Shown: piece by piece, positions 11,101-19,409 of the stretch
Layout of the letters: each line of letters starts with the position of its first letter
Position numbering within the stretch: the first letter of the stretch is position 1
From: Pseudonocardia sediminis
GTDB lineage: Bacteria; Actinomycetota; Actinomycetes; Mycobacteriales; Pseudonocardiaceae
Direction: 5' to 3'
DNA length: 64,000 bases
NCBI RefSeq assembly: GCF_004217185.1
Contig: NZ_SHKL01000001.1
Location: 5,888,001-5,952,000 of the forward strand
The notes under the pieces: generated by a model
Databases searched by the model: none
What the model saw: the letters and a program-made list of their open reading frames with translations, nothing else
What the model was told of the DNA's origin: nothing
Made by a program: the position numbers and the translations under genes

Positions 11101-14100
11101 CCCGGTGGAGCCCGACGTGTAGATCACGTACGCGGCGTCGGCGCCGGTCGGCCGGACCCGTTCCCGCCGCTCGACGGGCGCGGGGACCGGGCGGTGCGCG
11201 GTGTCGAGGGTGATCACGGCGGTACCCGGCGGCAGCTGCGTCCCGGACACGGACGGGGCGGTGACCACCAGGTCCGGGGCCGCGTCGGCGACCAGGTCCG
11301 CGATCCGCCCGGCGGGCTGGTCGGGGTCCAGCGGGAGGTAGGCGCCGCCCGCCTTGAGCACGCCGAGGATCCCGACGACGAGGTCGGCGCAGCGCGGCAG
11401 GAGCAGGGCCACCCGGCGGTCGGGCGCGACCCCGTGCCCGTCGACGAGCGTCGCGGCCAGCTCGTCGGCGTACGCGTCGAGCTCGCGGTAGGTCAGCGTG
11501 CGCGGCCCGTCGGTGACCGCGACCGCGTCCGGGTACGCCCGCACGGTGGCCTCGAAGCCGTCGACCAGGGTGGTCCCGGAGGAGCCGGGACCGGGCACGG
11601 CGGCCGTGGGTGCGGCGCCGAGCGCGACCCGCCGCTCGGACGCCGAGAGCAGGTCGACCTCGGAGAGGCGGAGGCCCCCGTCGGTCACCATGGCGTCGAG
11701 CAGCCGGTCCAGGCGCGCGCACGTCTCGGCGACCGTCTCGGCGTCGAACAGGTCGCGGGCCAGGGTGACGACCCCGTCCACGCCGGACGGGACGCCGTCG
11801 GCGTCGTGGTGCTCGCGCAGGTCCAGGTTCAGGTCGAACTTGGCCGCGCCGACCCCGAGGTCGACCTCGCTCGCGGTGACGCCGGGGAGGTCCAGGTCCG
11901 GCTCGTCGACGTTCTGGACCACCAGCATGATCTGGAACAGCGGGTGGCGGGCCATCGACCGGGCCGGGGCGAGCTCGTCGACCAGCCGCTCGAAGGGCAG
12001 CGCCTGGTGGCCCAGGGCCTCCAGGCTCACCCGGTGCGCACGGTCGAGCAGCTCGGCCAGCGTCGGGTCGCCCGCGGTGTCGGTGCGCAGCACGAGGGTG
12101 TTGACGAAGAAGCCCACCAGGTCGTCGAGCGCCTCGTCGGTGCGGCCCGCCACCACCGTGCCGTGCGCGATGTCGGTACCCGCGCCGAGGCGGGTCAGCA
12201 GCCCCGACAGCGCCGCGGAGACGACGGTGAACAGGGTCGTGCCATGACGGCGGGCGAGCGCGCGCAGCGCGGCGTGCCGCTCCGGCCCGATCCGCCAGTC
12301 GACGCGGTCCGAGCCGTGCCCGGGCACGGCGGGGCGGGGCCGGGCCGCCGGCAGCGTCACCGTGTCCGGCAGCCCTGCCAGCTGCGAGCGCCAGTGGGCC
12401 AGCTCCCGCGCGGCGACCGAGTCCGGGTCGGACGTCTCGCCCAGGGTCTCGGCCTGCCAGGCCGCGTAGTCGACGTAGCGCACCGGCAGCTCCGGCCACG
12501 CCGGCCGGGGGTCGAGCGGTGCCTCGACACGGGCGCGGTAGGCCGCCCCGAGGTCGCGCAGCAGCGGGGCCAGCGACCACCCGTCGGCGGCGATGTGGTG
12601 CACGGCGAGCACCAGCACGTGCTCGTCGTCGGCGAGCCGGAACAGCCGGGGCACCACCGGGAGATCGGCCGCGAGGTCGAACGGCACCGCGGCGGCCCCG
12701 GCCAGCCGGTCGGCGAGCTCCGCACGCCCGACGGGCTCGGGGCGCACGCGGGCGGCGATCCGCTCGGCGGCCGCACCGGCGGGCAGGATCCGCTGGTGGG
12801 GACGCGGATGCCCGGCCGCGTAGAGGGTGCGCAGCGGCTCGTGGCGGGCGACGACGTCGCCGACGGCCCCGGCCAGCGCCGCGGTGTCGAGCGCGCCGCG
12901 CAGCCGCACGCCGATCGGGACGGTGTAGGCCCCGTCCGGCACACCGAGCCGGTCGAGCATCCAGAGCCGGGCCTGCCCGGCCGAGAGCGGGATCGGGTGC
13001 TCGTGGTGGCGCGGGCGGACCGGCGCGTCGCCGGTCCCCGCACCGGCGAGGGCCGTCGCGATCCCGGCCGGGGTCGGCGTGGAGAAGACGCTGCGCAGCG
13101 GGAGCTCGACCCCGAGGACGCCGCGCAGCCGGGCGATCAGGCGCGTGGCCAGCAGGGAGTGCCCGCCGAGGGCGAAGAAGTCGTCGTCCGCCCCGACCGT
13201 GTCGCGGCCCAGCAGCTCGGCCACGACCCGGCAGACCAGTGCCTCGTGGGCGGTCGCGGCCGGGCGCCCCGGCGCGCCGGGGCCGGACGCGGGCCCGGTG
13301 TCCGGTGCGGGCAGCGCCGTGCGGTCGAGCTTGCCGTTGGCGTTGCGCGGCAGGTCCTCGAGCACGGTGACGACGTCGGGGACGAGGAAGCGGGGCAGCG
13401 ACGACCCGAGCGCGGCGCGGACCGCCGTGGGGTCGGGCGCACTGCCGGCCGGCACCACGTAGCCGACCAGGCGGGGGTCACCGCCGGTGCCCGGCCGGAC
13501 CGCGGCAGCCGCGGCGGCGATGCCGGGGAGCCCGGCCAGCGCGGCCTCCACCTCGCCGAGCTCGATCCGCACCCCGCGGATCTTCACCTGGTCGTCGCGG
13601 CGCCCGAGGTACACCAGCTCTCCGTCGGGGGTGCGCCGCACCAGGTCCCCGGTGCGGTACATCCGGGTGCCCGCGGGTCCGAAGGGGTCGGCGACGAACC
13701 GGTCGGCGGTGAGCCCGGGGCGACCGGTGTAGCCGCGGGCCAGGCACGGACCGGCGATGTGGAGCTCTCCCGCGACGCCGGGTGGGACCGGGTGCAGGCG
13801 GTCGTCGAGGACGTAGGCGCGGGTGCCGGCCAGCGGCCTCCCCGCGGGCACCACGGCGGGCGTACCGGAGCGACCCGACCGCCGTCCCAGGCAGTAGACG
13901 GTGGCCTCGGTGGGCCCGTAGAGGTTGACCACGTCGCTGCCCGGCGCGACGGTCCGCAGGCGTTCCACGAGCGACGCCGGCTGCGCCTCGCCCGCGGTGA
14001 CCACGGTGGACACGTGCAGCGCGACGTCGCCGTCGAGGACGTGGGCCAGGACCGAGGGCACGCCGCTGACCAGGCCGCCGCTCCACCCGCCGCGCTCGCC

Positions 14101-17100
14101 GAGCACGGTCAGGTCCTCGACCACCTCGACCGTCCCGCCGGCGGCGAGCGGCGCGAACAGCTCGAAGACCGACACGTCGAACCCGAGCGCGGTCGCGAAC
14201 AGCACCCGGGACAGCTCCCCGGGGGCGAAGTACCCCTCGCTCCACGCGAGCAGGTCGTCGACCGCGGCGTAGGACACCGCGACGCCCTTCGGGGTCCCGG
14301 TGGAGCCGGAGGTGTGGATGACGTAGGCCAGCGCGTCGGGCCCGGGGACGGGCGCGAGGTCCGCGTCCGTGCCGACGTCGGGCTCCGGGCCGTCCGGCCC
14401 GTCGACGCCGAGCAGCTCGATCCCGGCCGAGGCGGCCGCGTCCCGCAGGGCCGGCGAGGGCTCGTCGGCCAGGACGCACGTCGCCGCGCCGTCGCGGAGC
14501 AGGAACGCGATCCGGTCCCGTGGCAGGTCCCGGCCGAGCGGCAGGTAGGCCGCGCCCGCCTCCCACACCCCCCACAGCGCGACGGCGGTGTCGGCGCCGG
14601 CGCGCGGGCAGACGGCCACGACCCGTTCCGGGCCGGCTCCGGACGCGCGCAGCCGTCGTCCGAGGCGCCGGGCGCGGGCGGCGAGCTCACCGTAGGTCGA
14701 CGACGTCGCGCCGTGCACCAGCGCCACGGCGTCGGGCCGCTCGGCGGCGCGGGCGCGCAGACGGTCCTGCGGCAGCCCGGGGGCGCCGCGGCGGGCCGTG
14801 TCGTTCCCGTCGGTCAGCAGCCGTTCCCGCTCGCCGGGCACGAGCACCGGCAGGTCGCCGAGCCGGCGGCGCGGGTCGTCGGCGACCGCCTCGAGCACGG
14901 CGCGCAGGCGTTCGCCGAGCAGCTCCACCGACCGGGTCTCGAACAGGTCGGTGGCGAACTCGATCTCACCGGTCAGCGCGGGCGCCCCGTCGGCGTCGAT
15001 CTCCTCGCGCAGGTCGAACCAGAGGTCGAACTTCGCGATCGGCACCGGCACCGGCTCGTGCGCGACGGTCAGACCGGACAGGGCGAGATCGGGGTCCGGG
15101 GTGTTCTGCAGCACGAGCAGGACCGCGAACAACGGGTGGTGCGACAGCGAGCGGGCGGGATTGAGCGACTCGACCAGCGTGTCGAACGGCAGGTCCTGGT
15201 GGTCGAAGGCCTCCAGGTCACGCTCGCGCACCCGGGCCAGCAGCTCGGTGAAGGCCGGGTCGCCGGAGGTGTCGGTGCGCAGCACGAGCGTGTTGGTCAG
15301 GAAGCCGACGACGTCGGCGACGTCCTCGTCCGCCCGGCCCGCGACGACGGTGCCCACCGGCACGTCGGTCCCGGCGCCGAGCCGGGTGAGCAGGGCCGCG
15401 ACGGCGGCGTGCAGCACCATGAACAGGCTCGTCCGGTGCTCCGCGGCGAGGGCGGCCAGCCGCGCGCGCACCGGCGCGGGCAGCGACCACGGGACCCTCG
15501 CACCGCGGTGCGAGGCGACGGCCGGCCGCGGGTGGTCGACCGGGAGCTGGAGGACCTCGGGCAGCCCGGCCAGCGCGTCGCGCCAGTACCCCAGCTGCGC
15601 CGCCAGGGGCCCGTCCGGGTCGTCCGCGGAGCCGAGCGCGGCCTGCTGGGCCAGCGCGACGTCGGCGTACTGCACGGCGGCACCCGCCCAGGCCGGCGCG
15701 ACCCCGTCGCGCCGGGCGCGGTAGGCCGTGGCCAGGTCGCGCAGGAACGGGACGAGCGACCAGCCGTCGGCGGCGACGTGGTGCAGCACGACCAGCAGCA
15801 CGTGCTCGGCGGGTCCGACGCGCCAGCACCGGACCCGCATCGGCGGCCGGGCGGCGAGGTCGAACCCGGCTGCCGCGGCCGCCTCCAGGCGTGCCGGCAG
15901 GCCCGGGGCGTCGACGTCCTCGACCTCCGGGTCGGCCGCGGCGTGCACGGCGGCGTCGCCGGGATCGAGGACCACCTGCCGGGGCTCCTCGCCGTCGGAG
16001 GGGAAGACCGTGCGCAGGCTCTCGTGCCGGGCGGCGACGTCGCGCAGCGCCGCCCGGAGCGCGTCCGGATCGAGGGACCCGTGCAGTCGCAGGGCCAGCG
16101 GCACGTTGTAGGCACCGGCCGACGGGTGCAGCCGCTCCAGGAACCAGAGGCGGCGCTGGGACGCCGACAGCGGGAGGTGCTCCGGGCGCTGCGGTGTCAC
16201 CGGGACGGGCGCCGACGGTGCGGCGGACGACGTCGAGGTGGGGGCCGGGTCGTCGAGGGCCGCGGCGAGCCCGGCCGGGGTCGGGTGCTCGAACAGCGTG
16301 CGCAGACCGACCGTCGCGCCGGTCCGGTGGCGCATCCGCGACAGCAGACGGCCGGCCAGCAGGGAGTGACCGCCGAGGGCGAAGAACCCGTCGTCGACGC
16401 CGACCTGCTCGACCGGCAGCCCGAGCACCTCGGCGAACAGCTCGACCAGGAGCGTCTCCCCCGCGGTGCGCGCCGCGCGGCCCGCCGCGCGCTCCGGCGG
16501 CGGCGGCAGGCGGTCGCGGTCGAGCTTGCCGTTGGCGGTGTAGGGGAACGCGTCGACGACGACGACGGCACCGGGGACCATCGCCTCCGGCAGGAGCGCC
16601 GCGGCCGCGGCACGCAGCTCGTCGGCGGTCACACCCGGGTGCGCCGGCACCACGTGGGCGACGAGCTGCAGGTCCGCGGGCCCCCGCTCGCGCACCGTGA
16701 CCGCGATGCGCCGTACCTGCGGCAGGTCGGCGAGCACGGCCTCGACCTCGCCCGGCTCGATCCGCTGCCCCCTGATCTTGACCTGGTCGTCGCGCCGGTG
16801 CAGGAACACCAGCGAGCCGTCCGGCAGCGTCCGGACGACGTCGCCGGTGGCGTACATCCGGCGGCCGGGCCGGGCGGAGAACGGGTCGGCCGGGAACGTG
16901 GCGGCGGTGCGGGCCGGGTCGTCGAGGTAGCCCCGACCGACCCCGTCGCCGCCGACGTAGAGCTCGCCGGGCAGGCCCGGCGGCACCGGCCGCAGCGCGC
17001 CGTCGAGGACGTAGAGACCGGTGTTGCGCACGGCCCGGCCGATCGGGACCGCGCCCGCCGGGGGCACCTCGCCCGCGGCCAGCACGGCGTGGGTGACGTC

Positions 17101-19347
17101 GTCGGAGCACTCGGTCGGCCCGTAGGCGTTGATCATCGGGATGCCGGGCCGGTGGGCCGAGAAGCGCCGTACCAGCTCGGCGGGCAGGGCCTCACCGGTG
17201 ACCATCAGCCAGCGCAGGGCCGTCAGGTCCGGCACCTCCGACGCGCCGGCGTCGTCCCAGGCCTCCAGCACGGTGCGCAGCACCGAGGGGACGAGCTCCA
17301 GCACCGTGACGCCCTCGGCGGCACAGACCGCGAGCAATCGCGCCGGGTCGGCGGCGAGCTCGCGCGACACGATCCGGGTGCGGCCCCCGACCAGCAGCGG
17401 GGCGAGCATCTGCCAGATCGAGACGTCGAAGGTCAGGGGCGCGTTCTGCACGACGGTGTCGGTCGCCCCGAGCCCGCAGTCCTCGATCTTGGCCTCGAGG
17501 TGGTTGACCATCCCCGCGCGGTGCACCATCGCCCCCTTGGGCACACCGGTCGATCCCGAGGTGAACAGCACGTAGGCCAGGTCGTGCGCGGCGCCGCGCA
17601 CGGGCGCCCGGTCCGGGTCGGTGCCCTGTCCGGGCACCGCCGACAGCGGAAGGCCCCGGGTGTCCGGCGGCGGGACCTGCGGCGCGGTGTGCACGACGGC
17701 GACGGCGCCGGAGGCGCGCAGCCGGTCGTGGGCCCGGGCCGGTGGGTCGGACGGGTCGAGCGGGACCCAGGCGGCCCCGGCGCCGAGCACCCCGAGCACC
17801 GCCACCACGTAGCCGGCCCCCGGGTGGGCGGTGAGGGCGACGACGTCGTCGGGCCCGACGCCCCGATCCGCCAGCTCCCGCGACAGCGCGGCCGCGCGGG
17901 CGACCACCACGTCGTAGCGGTGCGGGCCGTCGTCGTCGGTCACGGCGATCGAGCCCGGGGCGGCGGCCGCGACGGCGCGGACGCGTTCGACGACCCCGTC
18001 GACGCCCGAGGGGCGCGCGGGGGCCGCACGCCCGGCCGCGCGCTCGGACGGGGAGAGCAGGTCGACGCGGGCCAGCCTCGCCGACGGGTCGGCCGTGAGC
18101 GTGTCGAGCAGCCTCAGCAGGCGGGACATGTGTGCGGCCACGCCGTCGGCGTCGTGCAGGGCGTCGTTGGCGAAGATCTCCAGCTGCACCGGGCCGCCGT
18201 CGCCGCGGTCGATCACCGCGACCTCGATGTCGTCGACCGCGCCGTTCGCGAGGTTGTGCGCGCGGACGGGGTGACCACCGAAGTTCAGCGAGTAGTCGAA
18301 GGACATGATGTTCACCGAGACGTCCGCGAGCTGCGCGGCCTCTCCGACGCGGCCCAGGTCGCGGACGATGTCCTCCTGGCGGTACTGCTGGTGCTTCAGC
18401 GCCCGGCGACCCTCGGCGGTGGTGCGGCGCACCGCCTCGCCGAACGTCACCGTCGGGTCCAGGTCCACGACCAGGGCCAGGACGTTGCTCGTGGTGCCCG
18501 GGGTGGCGCGCATCCTCGGGTCCTTGCGCGCCGCGGTCGGGAAGCCGATCGGGACCGTGGGCGAACCCGAGTGCAGGTGCAGGTACACCGCCACCGCGGC
18601 GGTGAGCACCATCGTCCACGTGCTCGTGTGCTCACGGGCGACCCGGCGCAGCCGCTCGAGCAGCGCCGGCGACAGGACCGCCGGGTGCCGGACCGGGGTG
18701 TCGCTGGCCGGCGCCTCCCCGTCGGCCAGGCCCACGGGCGTGACCCCCGCCAGCCGGGCGGTCCAGTACTCCCGGTCCCGGTCGTACGCCGGGGACGCCC
18801 GGTACCGGGCGTCGGCGTCGAGGTAGTCGGCGAGCGAGCCGAACGGCGTCGGCGGCACCTCCTCGCCCGCGACGAGCGCGGAGTAGACCGCGGCCAGCCG
18901 GGCGGTGAACAGCCCGCCGCTGACGCCGTCGCCGACCAGGTGGTGGCAGCGCTGGTAGTAGATCCAGTGGTCGTCGGCCAGGCGCAGCAGGGCGTCCGAC
19001 GACATCGGGGAGTGCTCCAGCTCGAACCCGAGCGCCAGGTCGCGCTCCATCCAGCTCCGGGCCGCGGCGAGCGGGTCGGCGTGGTCGCCGAGATCGGCCT
19101 CGACCAGGCCGGGGCCGGGCGCCGGGTACTGCCACACCCCGTCGTCGTCGGAGACGAACCGCATCTGCGAGGTCTCGGCCTCGGCGACCGTGCGCTCCAG
19201 CGCCCGGGCGAACGTGGCCGGGTCCACCGGGCCGTGGATCTCCAGGTACTCGGAGACGGTGAACCCGTGCTCCGGGTTGAGCTTCTGGGCGAACCACACG
19301 CCCTGCTGGGCGGCGGTCAGCGGGTACCGCTTCTGACCTGCGTGCAT
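8179..19347 (-). CDS. NRPS 1, C-A-PCP-C-A-PCP-C-A-PCP-E (three modules)
   Basis: A 3722-residue synthetase. ATG at 19347 is chosen because GGGGGAG lies 7 nt upstream; an in-frame ATG 18 bp earlier lacks a good site. Domains with approximate residues: C1 (HHLVGDGVS, 139), A1 (FTSGSTGVPKG, 599), PCP1 (FFALGGHSLL, 994), C2 (HHVAADGWS, 1188), A2 (HTSGSTGTPKG, 1679), PCP2 (FFALGGHSLL, 2062), C3 (HHIAADGWS, 2249), A3 (YTSGSTGRPKG, 2743), PCP3 (FFDLGGDSIGAIQL, 3142), E (HHLVVDEVSW, 3325). The GGDS carrier motif is the form usually found before epimerases. Pocket residues: A1 DVWEMTADDK, A2 DVFSVALVYK, A3 DFWNVGMVHK. A3 differs by one conservative residue from the Thr code DFWNIGMVHK, so module 3 likely makes D-allo-Thr. 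C1 has no upstream loading module and resembles the EntF-type C domain, so it probably takes an acyl starter. The C-terminus has a TPSDLS donor motif and an acidic tail. Confidence 0.97.
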   Translation of the reverse strand: MHAGQKRYPLTAAQQGVWFAQKLNPEHGFTVSEYLEIHGPVDPATFARALERTVAEAETSQMRFVSDDDGVWQYPAPGPGLVEADLGDHADPLAAARSWMERDLALGFELEHSPMSSDALLRLADDHWIYYQRCHHLVGDGVSGGLFTARLAAVYSALVAGEEVPPTPFGSLADYLDADARYRASPAYDRDREYWTARLAGVTPVGLADGEAPASDTPVRHPAVLSPALLERLRRVAREHTSTWTMVLTAAVAVYLHLHSGSPTVPIGFPTAARKDPRMRATPGTTSNVLALVVDLDPTVTFGEAVRRTTAEGRRALKHQQYRQEDIVRDLGRVGEAAQLADVSVNIMSFDYSLNFGGHPVRAHNLANGAVDDIEVAVIDRGDGGPVQLEIFANDALHDADGVAAHMSRLLRLLDTLTADPSARLARVDLLSPSERAAGRAAPARPSGVDGVVERVRAVAAAAPGSIAVTDDDGPHRYDVVVARAAALSRELADRGVGPDDVVALTAHPGAGYVVAVLGVLGAGAAWVPLDPSDPPARAHDRLRASGAVAVVHTAPQVPPPDTRGLPLSAVPGQGTDPDRAPVRGAAHDLAYVLFTSGSTGVPKGAMVHRAGMVNHLEAKIEDCGLGATDTVVQNAPLTFDVSIWQMLAPLLVGGRTRIVSRELAADPARLLAVCAAEGVTVLELVPSVLRTVLEAWDDAGASEVPDLTALRWLMVTGEALPAELVRRFSAHRPGIPMINAYGPTECSDDVTHAVLAAGEVPPAGAVPIGRAVRNTGLYVLDGALRPVPPGLPGELYVGGDGVGRGYLDDPARTAATFPADPFSARPGRRMYATGDVVRTLPDGSLVFLHRRDDQVKIRGQRIEPGEVEAVLADLPQVRRIAVTVRERGPADLQLVAHVVPAHPGVTADELRAAAAALLPEAMVPGAVVVVDAFPYTANGKLDRDRLPPPPERAAGRAARTAGETLLVELFAEVLGLPVEQVGVDDGFFALGGHSLLAGRLLSRMRHRTGATVGLRTLFEHPTPAGLAAALDDPAPTSTSSAAPSAPVPVTPQRPEHLPLSASQRRLWFLERLHPSAGAYNVPLALRLHGSLDPDALRAALRDVAARHESLRTVFPSDGEEPRQVVLDPGDAAVHAAADPEVEDVDAPGLPARLEAAAAAGFDLAARPPMRVRCWRVGPAEHVLLVVLHHVAADGWSLVPFLRDLATAYRARRDGVAPAWAGAAVQYADVALAQQAALGSADDPDGPLAAQLGYWRDALAGLPEVLQLPVDHPRPAVASHRGARVPWSLPAPVRARLAALAAEHRTSLFMVLHAAVAALLTRLGAGTDVPVGTVVAGRADEDVADVVGFLTNTLVLRTDTSGDPAFTELLARVRERDLEAFDHQDLPFDTLVESLNPARSLSHHPLFAVLLVLQNTPDPDLALSGLTVAHEPVPVPIAKFDLWFDLREEIDADGAPALTGEIEFATDLFETRSVELLGERLRAVLEAVADDPRRRLGDLPVLVPGERERLLTDGNDTARRGAPGLPQDRLRARAAERPDAVALVHGATSSTYGELAARARRLGRRLRASGAGPERVVAVCPRAGADTAVALWGVWEAGAAYLPLGRDLPRDRIAFLLRDGAATCVLADEPSPALRDAAASAGIELLGVDGPDGPEPDVGTDADLAPVPGPDALAYVIHTSGSTGTPKGVAVSYAAVDDLLAWSEGYFAPGELSRVLFATALGFDVSVFELFAPLAAGGTVEVVEDLTVLGERGGWSGGLVSGVPSVLAHVLDGDVALHVSTVVTAGEAQPASLVERLRTVAPGSDVVNLYGPTEATVYCLGRRSGRSGTPAVVPAGRPLAGTRAYVLDDRLHPVPPGVAGELHIAGPCLARGYTGRPGLTADRFVADPFGPAGTRMYRTGDLVRRTPDGELVYLGRRDDQVKIRGVRIELGEVEAALAGLPGIAAAAAAVRPGTGGDPRLVGYVVPAGSAPDPTAVRAALGSSLPRFLVPDVVTVLEDLPRNANGKLDRTALPAPDTGPASGPGAPGRPAATAHEALVCRVVAELLGRDTVGADDDFFALGGHSLLATRLIARLRGVLGVELPLRSVFSTPTPAGIATALAGAGTGDAPVRPRHHEHPIPLSAGQARLWMLDRLGVPDGAYTVPIGVRLRGALDTAALAGAVGDVVARHEPLRTLYAAGHPRPHQRILPAGAAAERIAARVRPEPVGRAELADRLAGAAAVPFDLAADLPVVPRLFRLADDEHVLVLAVHHIAADGWSLAPLLRDLGAAYRARVEAPLDPRPAWPELPVRYVDYAAWQAETLGETSDPDSVAARELAHWRSQLAGLPDTVTLPAARPRPAVPGHGSDRVDWRIGPERHAALRALARRHGTTLFTVVSAALSGLLTRLGAGTDIAHGTVVAGRTDEALDDLVGFFVNTLVLRTDTAGDPTLAELLDRAHRVSLEALGHQALPFERLVDELAPARSMARHPLFQIMLVVQNVDEPDLDLPGVTASEVDLGVGAAKFDLNLDLREHHDADGVPSGVDGVVTLARDLFDAETVAETCARLDRLLDAMVTDGGLRLSEVDLLSASERRVALGAAPTAAVPGPGSSGTTLVDGFEATVRAYPDAVAVTDGPRTLTYRELDAYADELAATLVDGHGVAPDRRVALLLPRCADLVVGILGVLKAGGAYLPLDPDQPAGRIADLVADAAPDLVVTAPSVSGTQLPPGTAVITLDTAHRPVPAPVERRERVRPTGADAAYVIYTSGSTGRPKGVVVTHDCVVRLFTHTAAEFAVGPSDVWTLFHSYAFDFSVWEIWGPLLHGGRLVVVPYDTSRSPEAMLRLLVDERVTVLNQTPSAFDQLMAADAADPGLGDRLVLREIVFGGEALDPGRLATWFRRHADDAPRLTNMYGITETTVHVTRLPLTAADARPGTASVIGGPIADLRALVLDEHLAPLPPEVPGELYVSGGGVARGYLHRPGLTAGRFVADPFGSGTRMYRTGDVVRRRRDGGLEFVGRADHQVKVRGFRIEPGEVEAALTARPGVLASHVAARELPSGETALVAWAVAAPDGPPVDGPGLRAELTGVLPGHMVPAVIEVRGSFPLTPNGKLDRAALATPRVTAGTDGATAGSPRERLVAAAVAEILGLDAVGLDDGFFDLGGDSIGAIQLVARIRSDDLVLTPRDVFEHRTARALAAVAQEPDTQVRVADDAVGDVPATPMMRWLGTAPATDGFHQSRLVGLPPGIDPADLTAALQDVVDHHDALRLRRDPGTGVVSVGPVGSVRAADLLRRVDVAGEPGADRAGRERDEARAARSRLAPARGRVLEVVHLDAGPHEPGRLLLLAHHLVVDEVSWRILLPDLAAAWRGRAAGQDTTFTPPATSYRGWARSLADAAGDPYWQAQRGYWRQVLDAADGDPLDALVLDPARDTLATAETATATLAPGETELLLTTLPSAFRARVDEVLLTGLALAVRHRHGTDRPVRVEVESHGRDTAPSGADLSRTVGWFTTLYPVRLDPPAVDWPELLAGGAACGPALKDVKEGLRAVPDGGLGFGLLRWLDPDAGAELGSLPSPPIALNYLGRAGVADDGGAAWSPLPEPEVAVADAALPLAHVLEINAVTEVTEHGPRFRVHATYAPALLGRDDVESLLRDWLAALRGLTAHAAAGGAGGLTPSDLSLVSIDQATIDLIEDDDGGFEDGFDQTDETDDQIDDEFVGDRSGRGDPLRAAGRARTGTPAGRYGS

Positions 19348-19409
19348 GCTCGTGCTCCCCCGCATTGCGTCGGTCCGGTCCGGGTGTGGGCGAGGCCTCG
19401 GGGCGCGGA

